This document shows, piece by piece, positions 1 through 10,200 of a DNA stretch of 64,000 nucleotides. The notes below the pieces were generated by a model, which was given only the letters and a program-made list of their open reading frames with translations, did no database searches and had not been told where the DNA came from. The translations under genes and the position numbers were made by a program. Each line of letters begins with the position of its first letter. Position 1 is the stretch's first letter. The stretch comes from Phycisphaeraceae bacterium (GTDB lineage Bacteria; Planctomycetota; Phycisphaerae; Phycisphaerales; Phycisphaeraceae), in the NCBI GenBank assembly GCA_020851465.1, contig JADZCR010000002.1:1-64000 (forward strand), in the 5' to 3' direction.

Positions 1-200
1 ACGGCGGCAACCCGCTGCTGGACGACCAGGAGTTCACCACCAGCTACAACGGCAACCCCTTCAAGCTCACGATCGACTACAACGGCGGGGTTGACAACAA
101 CGACGTGATCCTCACCACCACCTTCATCCCCGAACCGGCCAGCCTGGCCCTCCTGGCTGCTGGCGGCCTCATGACTCTGCCTCGCCGACGAGGGAAATAA
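1..200 (+). CDS. PEP-CTERM sorting-domain protein, 3' end only
   Basis: Frame 3 is open from the window edge to TAA at 198-200, so only the last 65 or so residues are visible. They end in the classic PEP-CTERM arrangement: the PEP motif (IPEPASLALL), a short hydrophobic helix and a basic tail (LPRRRGK). Proteins with this tail are exported and are thought to be processed by an exosortase at the envelope. The visible part upstream is rich in Asn, Gly and Asp, typical of secreted beta-rich proteins. Two pseudopilin-like genes follow on the same strand, the same association as at the right end of the window. No exosortase gene is visible here. Confidence 0.85.
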   Translation, partial: GGNPLLDDQEFTTSYNGNPFKLTIDYNGGVDNNDVILTTTFIPEPASLALLAAGGLMTLPRRRGK

Positions 201-356
201 TCCACGCTTCCAGCCCGAAGCGGCTAGTCATGGATTCATCAGCTTCTCTCCGTAATGAACAGAGGCTTTGCTCTCAGGATGCGAAGTCTTTGCTGATATA
301 ATCCGATAAGTAGATAGACGGAGGATAGTTTTACATCGCTGGAGTTCTCTGGCTCC

Positions 357-1106
357 ATGAATCGAATGCGGAGAATTGTCGGCTTCACCTTAGTTGAGTT
401 GCTGGTTGTCATTGCCATCATTGCAGTATTGATTGCCCTGCTTCTTCCCTCACTGAGCAAGGCACGCGATGTAGCGATCACCGTATCGTGTGCCGCCCGG
501 ATGCGGCAGATCTATCAAATCAGTGACACTTACACGAGCGACCACCGCTACTTTCCCGCGTGTCACTTTTACGAGGGACCGACCGCCACAACACCCAACC
601 CCGCCACGCCGTTATTTGAGTTGATGAGTTTTGGCCGTGCTTTGACGCCATACATTCCGCTGGGCTTCAATAACATCCAGACCTACGACACAGGTCATAA
701 CCGCAATATGCTCATTTGTCCGGGTACGAAGTATCGCTACATCTCCCCGGTTAATGTTTCGCAGAATGTCTGGCCTTATCTCTACGCTGGAGACGGACGA
801 GTCACCGGTTACAACACCACGATGCAGTTCGGCGGAGGCAACCAGCGGAGCTGGTACGACGCCAATAACGCGGCAAATATCGAACGGTATTTCCCCAAAC
901 GCTACCTCAAACAGCGCGAGCCAATCTTTATGATCGGCGAAATTTCCGGGGCCTCTCCTTACCTGGCCTACGTGGGCAATCCCTACACCATGTACAATCA
1001 CAACGACGGACGAAGCACCAACGTCACCTTCAGCAACGGCTCGTACAAAACCTACAATATGCTGCTGGATACCGCCGTCGCGCAGGGAAAATTGAAAATC
1101 TGGTAA
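357..1106 (+). CDS. Prepilin-type N-terminal cleavage/methylation domain protein (pseudopilin-like)
   Basis: A 249-residue protein with a short basic leader, a predicted prepilin peptidase site before [16 protein letters not shown] (residues about 10-25) and one N-terminal hydrophobic helix. The C-terminal part contains a YNHNDGR...NGSYK segment resembling the H-X9-DG region common in planctomycete pseudopilin-like proteins. By family, the leader is cut and methylated by a PilD-type peptidase and the protein sits in the envelope or is exported. It follows a PEP-CTERM gene by 156 bp and precedes a second protein of the same type by 71 bp, so the three may be co-transcribed. The ligand or role of the globular domain cannot be read from sequence. 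An ATG three codons downstream is an alternative start. Confidence 0.8.
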   Translation: MNRMRRIVGFTLVELLVVIAIIAVLIALLLPSLSKARDVAITVSCAARMRQIYQISDTYTSDHRYFPACHFYEGPTATTPNPATPLFELMSFGRALTPYIPLGFNNIQTYDTGHNRNMLICPGTKYRYISPVNVSQNVWPYLYAGDGRVTGYNTTMQFGGGNQRSWYDANNAANIERYFPKRYLKQREPIFMIGEISGASPYLAYVGNPYTMYNHNDGRSTNVTFSNGSYKTYNMLLDTAVAQGKLKIW

Positions 1107-1177
1107 CTCCGTTCCAAACCAATCCTACGATGTCCAGTAGCTCAAATACCGCCTGACCGAACCGGAGCACTGAAATC

Positions 1178-1906
1178 TTGCTGCGAACTTCACGAAAACC
1201 CGGATTCACACTGATCGAGCTGCTGGTTGTCATCTCGATCATCGCCCTGTTGATCGCACTGCTTTTGCCTGCGCTGCGCAAAGCTCGTGTGACTGCGCAG
1301 AAACTCGCCTGCACATCAAGTCTCCGTCAGATCATGACCGGCTACCTCATGTACATGAATGAGAATCGTGAATACCTGGCCTCCGTCGATTACGTCCAAC
1401 AGATCACGCCGCCCCTGAATAACGTGTATGGCTGGGATGAGACGATTCTCAACGATTACTACAGCATCGGCGCAACGAAAATGTTTAAGGATGGTTGCCC
1501 CGGTCGTGGTCCGACCATCTCGCCTTTTGCCGCGGATACCTGGTCGTACGGAGTTAACGGCGCGGTTCACTCATGGGTATCAACCTCGCCCGCTTACTAC
1601 AACGTGAATAAGCCGCCGCGCATCGCCGATTTTCGCCGACCGGATCGGACTCACATGTTTGCGGACATGGTGCAGATCTATAAGCGTTATCCCAATCCCA
1701 GCTTTTTTGATACCTATCTATTAGATCGCACTGTTCGCCATGAACAGGAAGGGATCGGCTCGGTGTACATGGATGGACACGCTATGTTCTTGAAAAACGA
1801 TGATACTGCGTCCATCTGGCGAACCATGTGGCACTATGCCTACGGCAGTTGCCGCCTCGTCGGAGACGGCTGCTTCTGGCATGCGTACGATTCGAGTCTC
1901 CACTGA
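1178..1906 (+). CDS. Prepilin-type N-terminal cleavage/methylation domain protein (pseudopilin-like)
   Basis: A 242-residue protein that starts with TTG at 1178, needed to include the basic leader RTSRKP before the cleavage site and the helix [25 protein letters not shown] about 10 bases upstream may serve as ribosome binding site. The C-terminal half has a VRHEQEG...VYMDGHA segment, a relaxed H-X9-DG motif typical of this planctomycete group. It is a paralogue of the protein encoded just upstream (shared leader, ALLLPxLxKAR and CxxxLRQI signatures) but diverges strongly after the helix. It ends 8 bp before the convergent helicase gene. Specific function unknown. Confidence 0.8.
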   Translation: MLRTSRKPGFTLIELLVVISIIALLIALLLPALRKARVTAQKLACTSSLRQIMTGYLMYMNENREYLASVDYVQQITPPLNNVYGWDETILNDYYSIGATKMFKDGCPGRGPTISPFAADTWSYGVNGAVHSWVSTSPAYYNVNKPPRIADFRRPDRTHMFADMVQIYKRYPNPSFFDTYLLDRTVRHEQEGIGSVYMDGHAMFLKNDDTASIWRTMWHYAYGSCRLVGDGCFWHAYDSSLH

Positions 1907-1914
1907 GGCCTCGC

Positions 1915-3300
1915 TCACCGTCGATTCGAGCGGAATCGCGTCCCCAGTGTCTGCCGCGGCGCAGCAGTCGGGATAACGCCGTCGGGGAATCGACGTTTCA
2001 ACTCTTCTTGCGTCAATCCCTCAAAACCTGTCGGCACGGCGCGGGCAGCCATCGCCAGTTTCGGGTCCTTGCGCTCCACGGGCTTGGGGCGGCCGATCAT
2101 CGCATCGGCTGGGACCGGGCCGGGTTTGAAATGAGGATAGTCCATGTGTTCGATCAACACGCCGGTGAGCTTTTCAATCTCCGTTAACAGTTGTCCCTGC
2201 TCGCTGGAGACAAAGCTCCATGCGACGCCGCGCCTTCCCGCGCGCGCGGTTCGCCCGATGCGATGAACGTAAACCTCGGGATCGTCGGGGAGGTCGTAGT
2301 TGATGACGTGGGTGATATGTTCGACATCCAAGCCGCGTGCAGCTAAATCCGAGGCGACGAGCACTTCGAGCTTGCCCTGACGCATCGACTCCATCACGCT
2401 GGTGCGCTTGTTCTGCGCCAGGTCGCCGTGAATTTCCCGGCAGTCGATGCCCTTTTCCCTCAGATACTGCGTCACGCGATGCACGGTCGCCTTGGTACGA
2501 CAAAAGACAACCGTCGTATCGGGGTGCTCGTTCTTGAGCATATGCAGCAGAAGCTGTTTTTTATCCCACGGTTCGACGGATAGATATTTCTGGTCCACCA
2601 GGGCGACGGTCAGAGCACCGCTGACCGTCATGATCTTTTCAACATCGCGTTTCATGTACGACCGAGCCAACCGCTCGATTTCGTCGCTGATCGTCGCCGA
2701 ACAGAAAATCGTCTGATGCTCGTGGGGGATATTTTTGAGAATTTTGCGGATATCATCGCGGAATCCGATATCCAGCATGCGGTCCACTTCATCGAGCACG
2801 ACGAAGCGGAGGTGGTCGAAGCGGATTTCGCCACGGTCGTACATGTCCATCACCCGGCCAGGGGTGCCGACAATGATGTGACCTCCGCTCTTGACGCTCT
2901 TGGACTGCATCCGCATCGACTCGCCGCCGACGATACACGACGTGCGAATGGGTGTATGCTTGCCCAGCTCATCAATCTCCGCAGCTACCTGTGCGGCCAA
3001 CTCTCGCGTCGGGACGAGGATCAACGCCTGCATGGGGCGGCCGGGATCTGCCCGTTGAAGAATGGGTAAGCCGAATGCCGCAGTCTTTCCTGTACCGGTC
3101 TTCGCCTGGCCGATGACATCCTTACCGGCGAGAATCGCAGGGATCAGGCGTGCCTGGATATCGGTTGGATGAACAAATCCGGCTTCACCGATGCCGCGCA
3201 GTACGGGCTCTTCCAGCCCTAGTGAGGCAAAAGTATGTGACTCGTTAAAAATATCGCTCATGACAAAGACGGGTTCCGAAACAATTTGCGGGAGAGACAT
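1915..3300 (-). CDS. DEAD-box family ATP-dependent RNA helicase (DEVD variant)
   Basis: Two RecA-like domains with the helicase motifs in order: Q motif (PTDIQ), Walker A AKTGTGKT, PTRELA, TPGR, motif II DEVD, motif III SAT, then ARGLD and HRIGRTAR in domain 2. The family unwinds short RNA duplexes in ribosome assembly and mRNA decay. Motif II reads DEVD where most members have DEAD. A short basic C-terminal tail ends in FRSNRR. An ATG at 3300 gives 461 residues. A TTG at 3336 and an ATG at 3261 are also possible, and none has a convincing Shine-Dalgarno sequence. It resembles the RhlE/DeaD group, but the subfamily cannot be fixed by eye. Divergent from alr. Confidence 0.9.
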   Translation of the reverse strand: MSLPQIVSEPVFVMSDIFNESHTFASLGLEEPVLRGIGEAGFVHPTDIQARLIPAILAGKDVIGQAKTGTGKTAAFGLPILQRADPGRPMQALILVPTRELAAQVAAEIDELGKHTPIRTSCIVGGESMRMQSKSVKSGGHIIVGTPGRVMDMYDRGEIRFDHLRFVVLDEVDRMLDIGFRDDIRKILKNIPHEHQTIFCSATISDEIERLARSYMKRDVEKIMTVSGALTVALVDQKYLSVEPWDKKQLLLHMLKNEHPDTTVVFCRTKATVHRVTQYLREKGIDCREIHGDLAQNKRTSVMESMRQGKLEVLVASDLAARGLDVEHITHVINYDLPDDPEVYVHRIGRTARAGRRGVAWSFVSSEQGQLLTEIEKLTGVLIEHMDYPHFKPGPVPADAMIGRPKPVERKDPKLAMAARAVPTGFEGLTQEELKRRFPDGVIPTAAPRQTLGTRFRSNRR

Positions 3301-3426
3301 CTTAGAGGGAGCAAGGCAACGGCACAAATAATTCAAGCAATCGAATCACGATTACTCATAACCCTGTGATGAACAGTCCGCTCAACCTACCAGCTCTCGA
3401 CGCATGACTGATACGCTGCTACTGCC

Positions 3427-4638
3427 ATGAACCCCACAAGCTGGCTCGAAATTAACTTCGCACAACTCGACGCAAATGTCGCAGCATTTCGCGCCATGAT
3501 CGGACACGCGAAATTGTGCGGCGTCATCAAAGCCGATGCCTACGGACTGGGTGTCGTACCGATCGCCCGTCGCCTTACTTCTCAGGTAGAGATGCTCGCT
3601 GTCTATTCACCCGCGCAGGCGGAACAACTCGCAGGACTGGCGCTGACATGCCCCGTGTTGGTGTTCATGCGTCTGGCGGAATTGACCCGCGGGCATCCGC
3701 TCTACCGCATGGCAGTCACCGGTCAACTTCATTTGACGATCCATGATTGCGAGCAGGCTGCGCTGCTGGATGAGGCCGGCCGGAGACTCGGCTGCCGTAT
3801 TCCGATTCATCTTTATCTCGATACCGGCATGAGCCGGGGCGGGCTTAACGCGGAACAGTTCCGCAGGGTGATGATCCAGACAGCCACGTTCAAACACCTT
3901 CTCCTCGCGGGCGTGTACACGCATATGGCCAGCGCGGAAAGCGATGAGTCGTTTACCCATGAGCAAATGGCATGCGTCGATCGTGCGTTAGCGGACTTCA
4001 AAGACAAGCTGCCTGCCGATCTGATTGTTCACGTAGCTAACACTTATGCCACGCTGCGCGATTCTCGCTTTCATCGTGGGATGGTGCGGATCGGACTTGG
4101 GCTATGGGGCTACGGCTTGGAAGACCTGCAAGGAGAGGGACCGTGGAAACACCTCCATAGAAACCGCGAACCTTTAAACTCTGGCTCCTCATCAGTTGCC
4201 TGGACCGTACGGAGCGGCCCTGCTCCTGTTCTCCGCTGGCGCTCACGACTGATCCACATCCAGGAACATAAACGACAAACACCTGTCGGTTACGGAAGTA
4301 CGCATGTGCTGACACGTGACAGCGTCCTCGGTCTCGTTCCGGTCGGTTACGCAGACGGCTACCCCCGATCGCTTACCAATACATCCGTCGTTTCACTGCC
4401 CGAAAGTACCGTCGATGGGAAGCCCTTGACTGCGCCCGTCATCGGACGCGTCAACATGGATCAGATCGTGATCGACTTGACCGATGTCCCCGCCAGCGTG
4501 GGATCACTTGTGGAGCTTATCAGCGGCGATCCTGATTCGCCTTGCGCCTTGCCGACACTCGCCCGTCAGGCAGGAACGAATACATACGAGATGTTATGCC
4601 GTTTATCACCACGGATTACGAGACGTTACATATCCTAG
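3427..4638 (+). CDS. alr: Alanine racemase
   Basis: A 403-residue PLP enzyme that interconverts L- and D-alanine, supplying D-Ala for peptidoglycan. The PLP lysine is in VIKADAYG (Lys35), followed by the TIM-barrel segments (HLYLDTGMSRGG, GVYTHMASA). The C-terminal domain carries the catalytic tyrosine region VGYGSTH and the conserved GRVNMDQIVIDLTD. It is somewhat longer than usual because of an insert of roughly 30 residues between GLGLWGYG and the start of the C-terminal barrel (LRWRSRL). It stands alone, divergent from the helicase gene and convergent with the sialidase-like gene. Its presence implies a D-Ala-containing wall, consistent with recent evidence for peptidoglycan in planctomycetes. 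Confidence 0.93.
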   Translation: MNPTSWLEINFAQLDANVAAFRAMIGHAKLCGVIKADAYGLGVVPIARRLTSQVEMLAVYSPAQAEQLAGLALTCPVLVFMRLAELTRGHPLYRMAVTGQLHLTIHDCEQAALLDEAGRRLGCRIPIHLYLDTGMSRGGLNAEQFRRVMIQTATFKHLLLAGVYTHMASAESDESFTHEQMACVDRALADFKDKLPADLIVHVANTYATLRDSRFHRGMVRIGLGLWGYGLEDLQGEGPWKHLHRNREPLNSGSSSVAWTVRSGPAPVLRWRSRLIHIQEHKRQTPVGYGSTHVLTRDSVLGLVPVGYADGYPRSLTNTSVVSLPESTVDGKPLTAPVIGRVNMDQIVIDLTDVPASVGSLVELISGDPDSPCALPTLARQAGTNTYEMLCRLSPRITRRYIS

Positions 4639-4675
4639 CCGCCGCCCGAAAAAGCAAATGCTGCTGCCAGACGGT

Positions 4676-5908
4676 TCACCGCGTCGCCACTCGATACTGA
4701 TACGTGTCTCCCGTCCAACCTGCCCCACGATTTGTGAAATAGGGCATATTCACGATCACGTCACCGGTTTCACGGTCTTCAAGGGCCCCAAAATTTGACA
4801 GGTGTGTATTCGGAGAGTCGTGCGGCTGAACGCGGTCAATGACAAAGAGCGTATCTTTGCGGAGCAGGCGGGACTTCTCATCCACTTCTCCGATGTACAG
4901 AATGTCACGCGGTAAATTAGCGCGAGGATTTTCTGCCGAAATGTTGCCCAGCCAATACAACTTCCCGCTGGAATGTGGGAGAAACTGACACATACTCGCT
5001 GGTGAATAAAAGAGTGATCCGTCTGAATAGCCCCACGGCCTGACCTCTGACCATGTGTAGCCCGCATCACTGGAGATCGCGTACCACTTGTGGCCGGGTA
5101 TTTTCCCCTCTGCATCATTGCTGCCTCGCATCACCAGCAGCAAAGTGCCGTCATGTAACTCTGTCAACGTACACTCATCGAGACCGCGAGTTGATTTAGC
5201 TGGAGGCAGAGAAAGACTCGCAACCGGTTCCCACTCGATATTTCCGCCCTGTCGCCACCTGCCGACCAGCACCATTTCCTCCAACCACGTGTACCCTTTG
5301 CCGGGGTTGTAATATTTGCCGTCCGGCCCCAGCAGACTGCGTGAAACGACCAGACACAAGTGCCCCCTCCGCGTGCGGACAATCGGCGGAAACAGCGGCA
5401 GCAGAATCGCATTTTTACCAGTCCAGATGTCCTTGAATGGATGTTGGGCGTTGAACTCACCAGCCGCATCACGCCCCTTCTGGATGATTCGCTCGTCGAT
5501 GAGATTGGTACGCCCGCCATCATCTGACACACGATAGTTCAGGTAGTACTGTGACATCCCTTCGATCGGATCGTCGTTTTTGAACAGCCCTTCGAGGTAG
5601 AGAGAGATGAGTTTCTTTTCTACGGGATCGACAAAGCCGATACATTCAAACCGCCGAAGCGTACCCTGATCCGTTTTTTGGCCGATCAGGTGAAGGCGTT
5701 GCTCGCCCCAGGTCCGCCCGTTATCAGTTGAAAAACTCAACGAGCCGTCGTCGAAAATATCATTGCTGATATCCAGGTAACGCAGGCGGATTTTTTCTAT
5801 ACCTGACGCTTTGGTGTAGTACTCATACTCATACGCGGTGCTGGCACCAGGTACATTTTCGAAGACGAGCTTTTTTTCGATGAGCTTCATGCGAGTGCAC
5901 ATCAACAT
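4676..5908 (-). CDS. BNR/sialidase-family protein (putative exo-glycosidase)
   Basis: A 410-residue predicted beta-propeller. It has Asp-box type repeats: STDNGRTWG near residue 60, SDDGGRTN near 130 and SSDAGYTWSE near 290. There is no signal peptide, so it is probably cytoplasmic. In planctomycetes such proteins are usually called exo-alpha-sialidase, but the Asp box is only structural and the substrate is not shown. The sialidase Arg triad and FRIP motif are not obvious. The ATG at 5908 is used, with MKLIEKK at 5890 as an alternative. A half-site ATGGAAT lies about 70 bp upstream on the coding strand (5981-5975), matching part of the operator-like site described at the right end of the window. 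Confidence 0.7.
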   Translation of the reverse strand: MLMCTRMKLIEKKLVFENVPGASTAYEYEYYTKASGIEKIRLRYLDISNDIFDDGSLSFSTDNGRTWGEQRLHLIGQKTDQGTLRRFECIGFVDPVEKKLISLYLEGLFKNDDPIEGMSQYYLNYRVSDDGGRTNLIDERIIQKGRDAAGEFNAQHPFKDIWTGKNAILLPLFPPIVRTRRGHLCLVVSRSLLGPDGKYYNPGKGYTWLEEMVLVGRWRQGGNIEWEPVASLSLPPAKSTRGLDECTLTELHDGTLLLVMRGSNDAEGKIPGHKWYAISSDAGYTWSEVRPWGYSDGSLFYSPASMCQFLPHSSGKLYWLGNISAENPRANLPRDILYIGEVDEKSRLLRKDTLFVIDRVQPHDSPNTHLSNFGALEDRETGDVIVNMPYFTNRGAGWTGDTYQYRVATR

Positions 5909-6241
5909 GGCAGAACGTCATGTTAACACCGAAGCTCGCAAGAGATTTTGGCAATACACGGTATCCCTCGCCCAATTCCATTCTGAATAGTGTCAGATTA
6001 CATACCGAACCCCCAGTCATCGGACGATAACATGCGCGGTACTCTCAACACCTCGACACACACCTGATCTCATCAGCAATTGTTCGATATTCACAGCACA
6101 CAACCGTTTTTTAATACCGACCTGTTAATCGTCTATTGGACACCCTCTGTCGTGTGATCGTTTATCCAGCATCAGGACTGGTAGAATACTGGGCTACGTC
6201 GCGGCGACAGGGAGAGCGCGACGGATACGTGGTTTATTTGC
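5909..6241. other. Intergenic region between two divergent genes
   Basis: This is a 333-base stretch between the sialidase-like gene (minus) and the zinc-ribbon membrane protein (plus). I find no credible coding region; a short plus-strand frame from 6136 overlaps the next gene in another frame and has no recognisable content. The region must hold both promoters. It contains an ATTCCAT element (5975-5981) and an AT-rich patch around 6105-6130, but no clear -35/-10 pair. Confidence 0.4.
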
Positions 6242-7267
6242 ATGAAGACTCGATTCACCCTGCGGATGGCGTTCTGGCTCCGGTGGCTGATGGCACTGGC
6301 GTGGGGACTCGTGACTGCCATCTATCTCGATTGGTTATTCGCTCCGTTGATGAATGGCCGACAGATCGACGGCGGATGGTGGTATCCCTCTCGTTACGTG
6401 TTCTATGCATGGAAAAGCCGCACTAACCTTGAATGGTTCCGCTTCGGTGATTTTGGTCTTACCGGTGTGCTGGGGAATTCCATCGACCCCGCCAATCACA
6501 GGCTGCGTTATGCTGTCCTCGCAACAGGCCTCATCTTCATCGCAGCACTCACGGCATGGATGTTTCTGGCACTGGGGCGCGAGTGGCTGCGTGAGCTACC
6601 TGCCAAGCGACGTCCCACTAACCGCAGCATTCTCGCTTCGAGCTTGATGGCTGGCTTGCTCACCACGGCTGGCATCGTCCTGCTGCTCGATGTTCTGGGT
6701 GTCTGGAACTGGGTCGTGTATAGTTCCCCCCGCTTCCTGTTACGACTTGCTGGCCTCGGCCCCATCGCTCCCGATGGCCCATCGGTCTGGCCGGGGATCG
6801 TCATTTTGTGTCTTGGGTGTGTCTTCTGGTCAGCCGTGTTCTCGGCAAACTGGGCTTACAGCACACGGTGCTGGCAGTTTGAACGCATGACACTCGGCCT
6901 GCTGGTGGTCGCGGCTGTGATCCTTCTACTAACAATCGTGCTGCGATTCACACTGCCTATGACGACACCGGAAATTGAGGTCGATGGCCGCTACACCGCT
7001 GCTGTGCTGGCCACGACCGTGACACTCTGGGCGTGGGGTTGTCGAATTCTGTTGCTTTTCCAACTCAAACGATTCGAACGATTACGCAACTCCGTGGTCT
7101 GCTACGCCTGCGGGTACGATCTTTCCGGCACACTTGCAGCTCAGCGACATGCCTGCCCGGAGTGCGGCATGAGCATTGGAACATACCAACGCGACCTGCC
7201 CACAAAACTGACAAACGCCGTCGCCTTGAATGCGTCCGTTGACAGCAGTAGCAACGCCAGCGTTTGA
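6242..7267 (+). CDS. Membrane protein with C-terminal zinc ribbon
   Basis: A 341-residue protein with about six hydrophobic segments (around residues 10-30, 95-115, 130-155, 180-205, 220-240 and 255-275). A cytosolic C-terminal treble/zinc-ribbon element follows, CYACGYDLSG then CPECG, two CxxC pairs about 19 residues apart. This CxxCGYDLSG...CPECG tail recurs on many planctomycete membrane proteins of unknown role. Residues after it are polar and low in complexity. The ATG at 6242 is the first that includes the first membrane segment. The gene ends 14 bp before the convergent smc stop. No catalytic motif is seen, and a function cannot be assigned. Confidence 0.75.
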   Translation: MKTRFTLRMAFWLRWLMALAWGLVTAIYLDWLFAPLMNGRQIDGGWWYPSRYVFYAWKSRTNLEWFRFGDFGLTGVLGNSIDPANHRLRYAVLATGLIFIAALTAWMFLALGREWLRELPAKRRPTNRSILASSLMAGLLTTAGIVLLLDVLGVWNWVVYSSPRFLLRLAGLGPIAPDGPSVWPGIVILCLGCVFWSAVFSANWAYSTRCWQFERMTLGLLVVAAVILLLTIVLRFTLPMTTPEIEVDGRYTAAVLATTVTLWAWGCRILLLFQLKRFERLRNSVVCYACGYDLSGTLAAQRHACPECGMSIGTYQRDLPTKLTNAVALNASVDSSSNASV

Positions 7268-7281
7268 CAGATGTATTAGGA

Positions 7282-10200
7282 TTACGATCCAACCTTTTCC
7301 GCTTTGCGTGCTTCCAGCATCGCGGCAAACTTCGCGCGGAGTTTGTTCCGGTTGAGCTGTGGAAGTACAGGCGGGTCGCTTGAAGCCACGTGAGGTGAAG
7401 ACGACATTGCAGGCTCTGGTACGGGCTTGAATACGGGCGTTGTTTCTTCGACTACTTCAGTCGCAAGAGGTGATGACACTTCAACAGCGGGAACTTGCTC
7501 CAAAACTTCCGGCGGAGCGATCGTTGCTGCTTCTTCTGCGTCCTTCTTCGCCTGAGCTTCGATCGCCGCTTGATCAATCTTCACATCGCCGCCTTTGACG
7601 GCCGCGACCTGATCAAACTGCACCGCCACTCGCTTCGAGACACCGCGCTCCTGCATGGTGATGCCGTACAGCAGATCACACGACTGCATGGTGCGTTTGT
7701 GATGCGTGATGATGATGAAATGGCTGCGGTCGAGAAAACTCTTGACCACATCGGTGAAACGCTCGACGTTTGCCTCATCCAGTGCCGCATCAACTTCGTC
7801 GAGCACGCAGAACGGACTCGGCCGAGTCTGGAATATAGACATCAGCAGCGCCACCGCGGTCATCGTTTTTTCACCGCCGGATAGTTGACTAATCGAGCAC
7901 GGCTCCTTGCCCGGCGGTTTAGCCATGATCTCGATCCCGGACTCGAGCACGTCTATGTTGCCGTTTTCATCCGGTTCGAGTCGGATCTCCGCCTTACCAC
8001 CGCCGAACAGCCGCCGGAACATACCGTTCTGTCCGCCGAACGCTTCGCGGATCTGTTCAAAGGTGACTTCAAAACGCTTGCGGCTGTCGTCGTTGATCTG
8101 AGTAATGAGTTGCTCAAGCTGAAGTTTGCCCTGTTCGATATCCGCGAGCTGCGCCGCCATCGATTCGTGCTGCTTTTCCAGTTCATCCTGCTCGTTGATC
8201 GCATCCACATTGACGGTACCGAGCCGATCAATCTTGCCGCGCAGGTCTTTGATCTGCCCCTCAATCACCGGCCAGTCGATTTCCGCAGGCACGTAAGACT
8301 TGTAGGCATAGGCCACGTCCAGAGCCAATTGTTCCTGGCCTCTCTGCTGTGTCGCGTCGATCTTTACTTCGGTTTCGCGTTTGGAAAGCTGATGTGACTG
8401 GAGTTCCTTATCAGCCTTTTCAACCTGGGTGCGATGCTCCGCAGCGGCGGCACGCAACTCCGAGATCGCAGCCTCAGACTTGTTGAGTTTGTGCAGGACC
8501 AGATCCGCTCGGACACCCAGCTCGCGGAGCCGGCTTTCCGTATCGGCAATAACCTTGGCGGCCTCATGGCCGGTCGTTTCCAACTCGCCGATTCGACTTT
8601 CGTGATGTGCAAGCTGCTCAGCAAGACTCTTGTGCTGCCGTTCGATGTCACCTCGTGCAATTTCAACCTGGCGTACCTGCCGCTGCGCCGCGCCGAGTTG
8701 TTCAGCGATTTTGCCGGTTTCCACACGAATCGTCGTAACCGCTTCGCGGCTGTGCTCGGTTTTCTGTGTTAAATCCTGGATCGACGCCTCAAGGTGCGTC
8801 ACCGCTTGTTGCCGTGCGGCAGCGTCCTGCTCGAGCCTCTCCGCTTCCGTCTGGTGCGTCTGCTTTTTCGACTCCGCGTCGCGGAGTTGTCGGTGTACCG
8901 ATTCGGTTTCAGCAGAGAGCACTGGTTGCTCACGCTCAAGCTGCGCGATCTGTTGTTGCAGCGTATCGAGCCGGCTGCTCAGTTCCACCCGGACCGTATT
9001 CGCTTCGTAAATCGCCTGTCTGAGTTCCTGTGAAATATTTTCAAGATGTGCAGCACGATCGGACAGAGCCGCCAGTGCCTGCTGGTCCTCGCTGATGCGT
9101 TCGTCTAGAACCGCGATATCACGGTTGAGCTTAGCCAGTTCGCTGCGGCGAGAAATCAGGCCGGTCCCGGCAGCACCGGCGACCGGGCCGGCGATGACTC
9201 GGCCGTCCGTCTCAAGCAATTCACCGCCTTGGGTCACAAAGCGATAGCCTGACGGCAGCACTGCCCGCAGCAGCATCGCCGACTCAAGGTCTCGCACGAT
9301 CAAGGTCTGACCAAGCAGCCGCCACGCGATCGGAGCGATTTCGGCTGGATATCGCACGAGATCAATGACCGGCTTGACTCCCGGAGGGAACGCATCTGCC
9401 GCAGCAGGTACAAACGGCGGCAGGCTGCATTGATCCACCGCAATAAATGCCACACGACCCGCAAGCGATCGGATCGCCTCCGTACCGACAGCCGCATCAC
9501 ATACATCCGCCAGACGGTCGATCACCAACGATTGTTGATAGTCCCCCAAGGCCGCTTCAACAATTCGGGCACCGTTTGAATTGTCCGCATCCACTTCGAG
9601 CATGTCCGCCAACAAGCCCCGGACAAAGCCAAACAGATCAACCTGACCGCTGGGTGTCGTACTTTTGTGGGCAAGGACAGCCTTTACCGGATCCGCCACG
9701 CCTTCCTGCTTGTCCTGCATCTCCTGGAGCAGCGCACGCCTTGAGTTTAGACCCGATCGTTCTTCTTTTGACTTCGCCAGCGCCTGTGACAATGAACGCT
9801 GACCAGCATCGAGTTGCTCCGCCTGGGCCACCAGTTCATTGAGTTTTGCGGATTCCGCTTCGATCAGGGCTTTGGCTTCTGTGTGTCTGACGCTGGCCTC
9901 ATCCCGGAACGTCAGGAGTTTCTCAAGCTGTCCGGAGACCTGGGCCGCCCGGGCGTCCAGCCGTTGCCTTGTATTGAGCAGATTCTTCTCGAACTGTCCG
10001 AGCGAATTGATCTCGTTATGAAGTTGCGACGTTCGCCGCATCAATCCGACGATACCCGCCTTTTCGTCCTCAATCCGATTCCTGTGTTCATTAAGCTCGT
10101 GCTGGAGCCGACGGTATTCCTCCTGCGACGCCTCAAGTTTCGCAGCCGTTTCTTTTTGCGAAGCTGTCAGCGCCTCCACTGCGGCGCTCTGGTCAGCATG

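Noticed and set aside
4676..5908. Calling this protein a true sialidase
   Set aside because: Asp boxes are structural; the catalytic Arg triad and FRIP motif are not visible.
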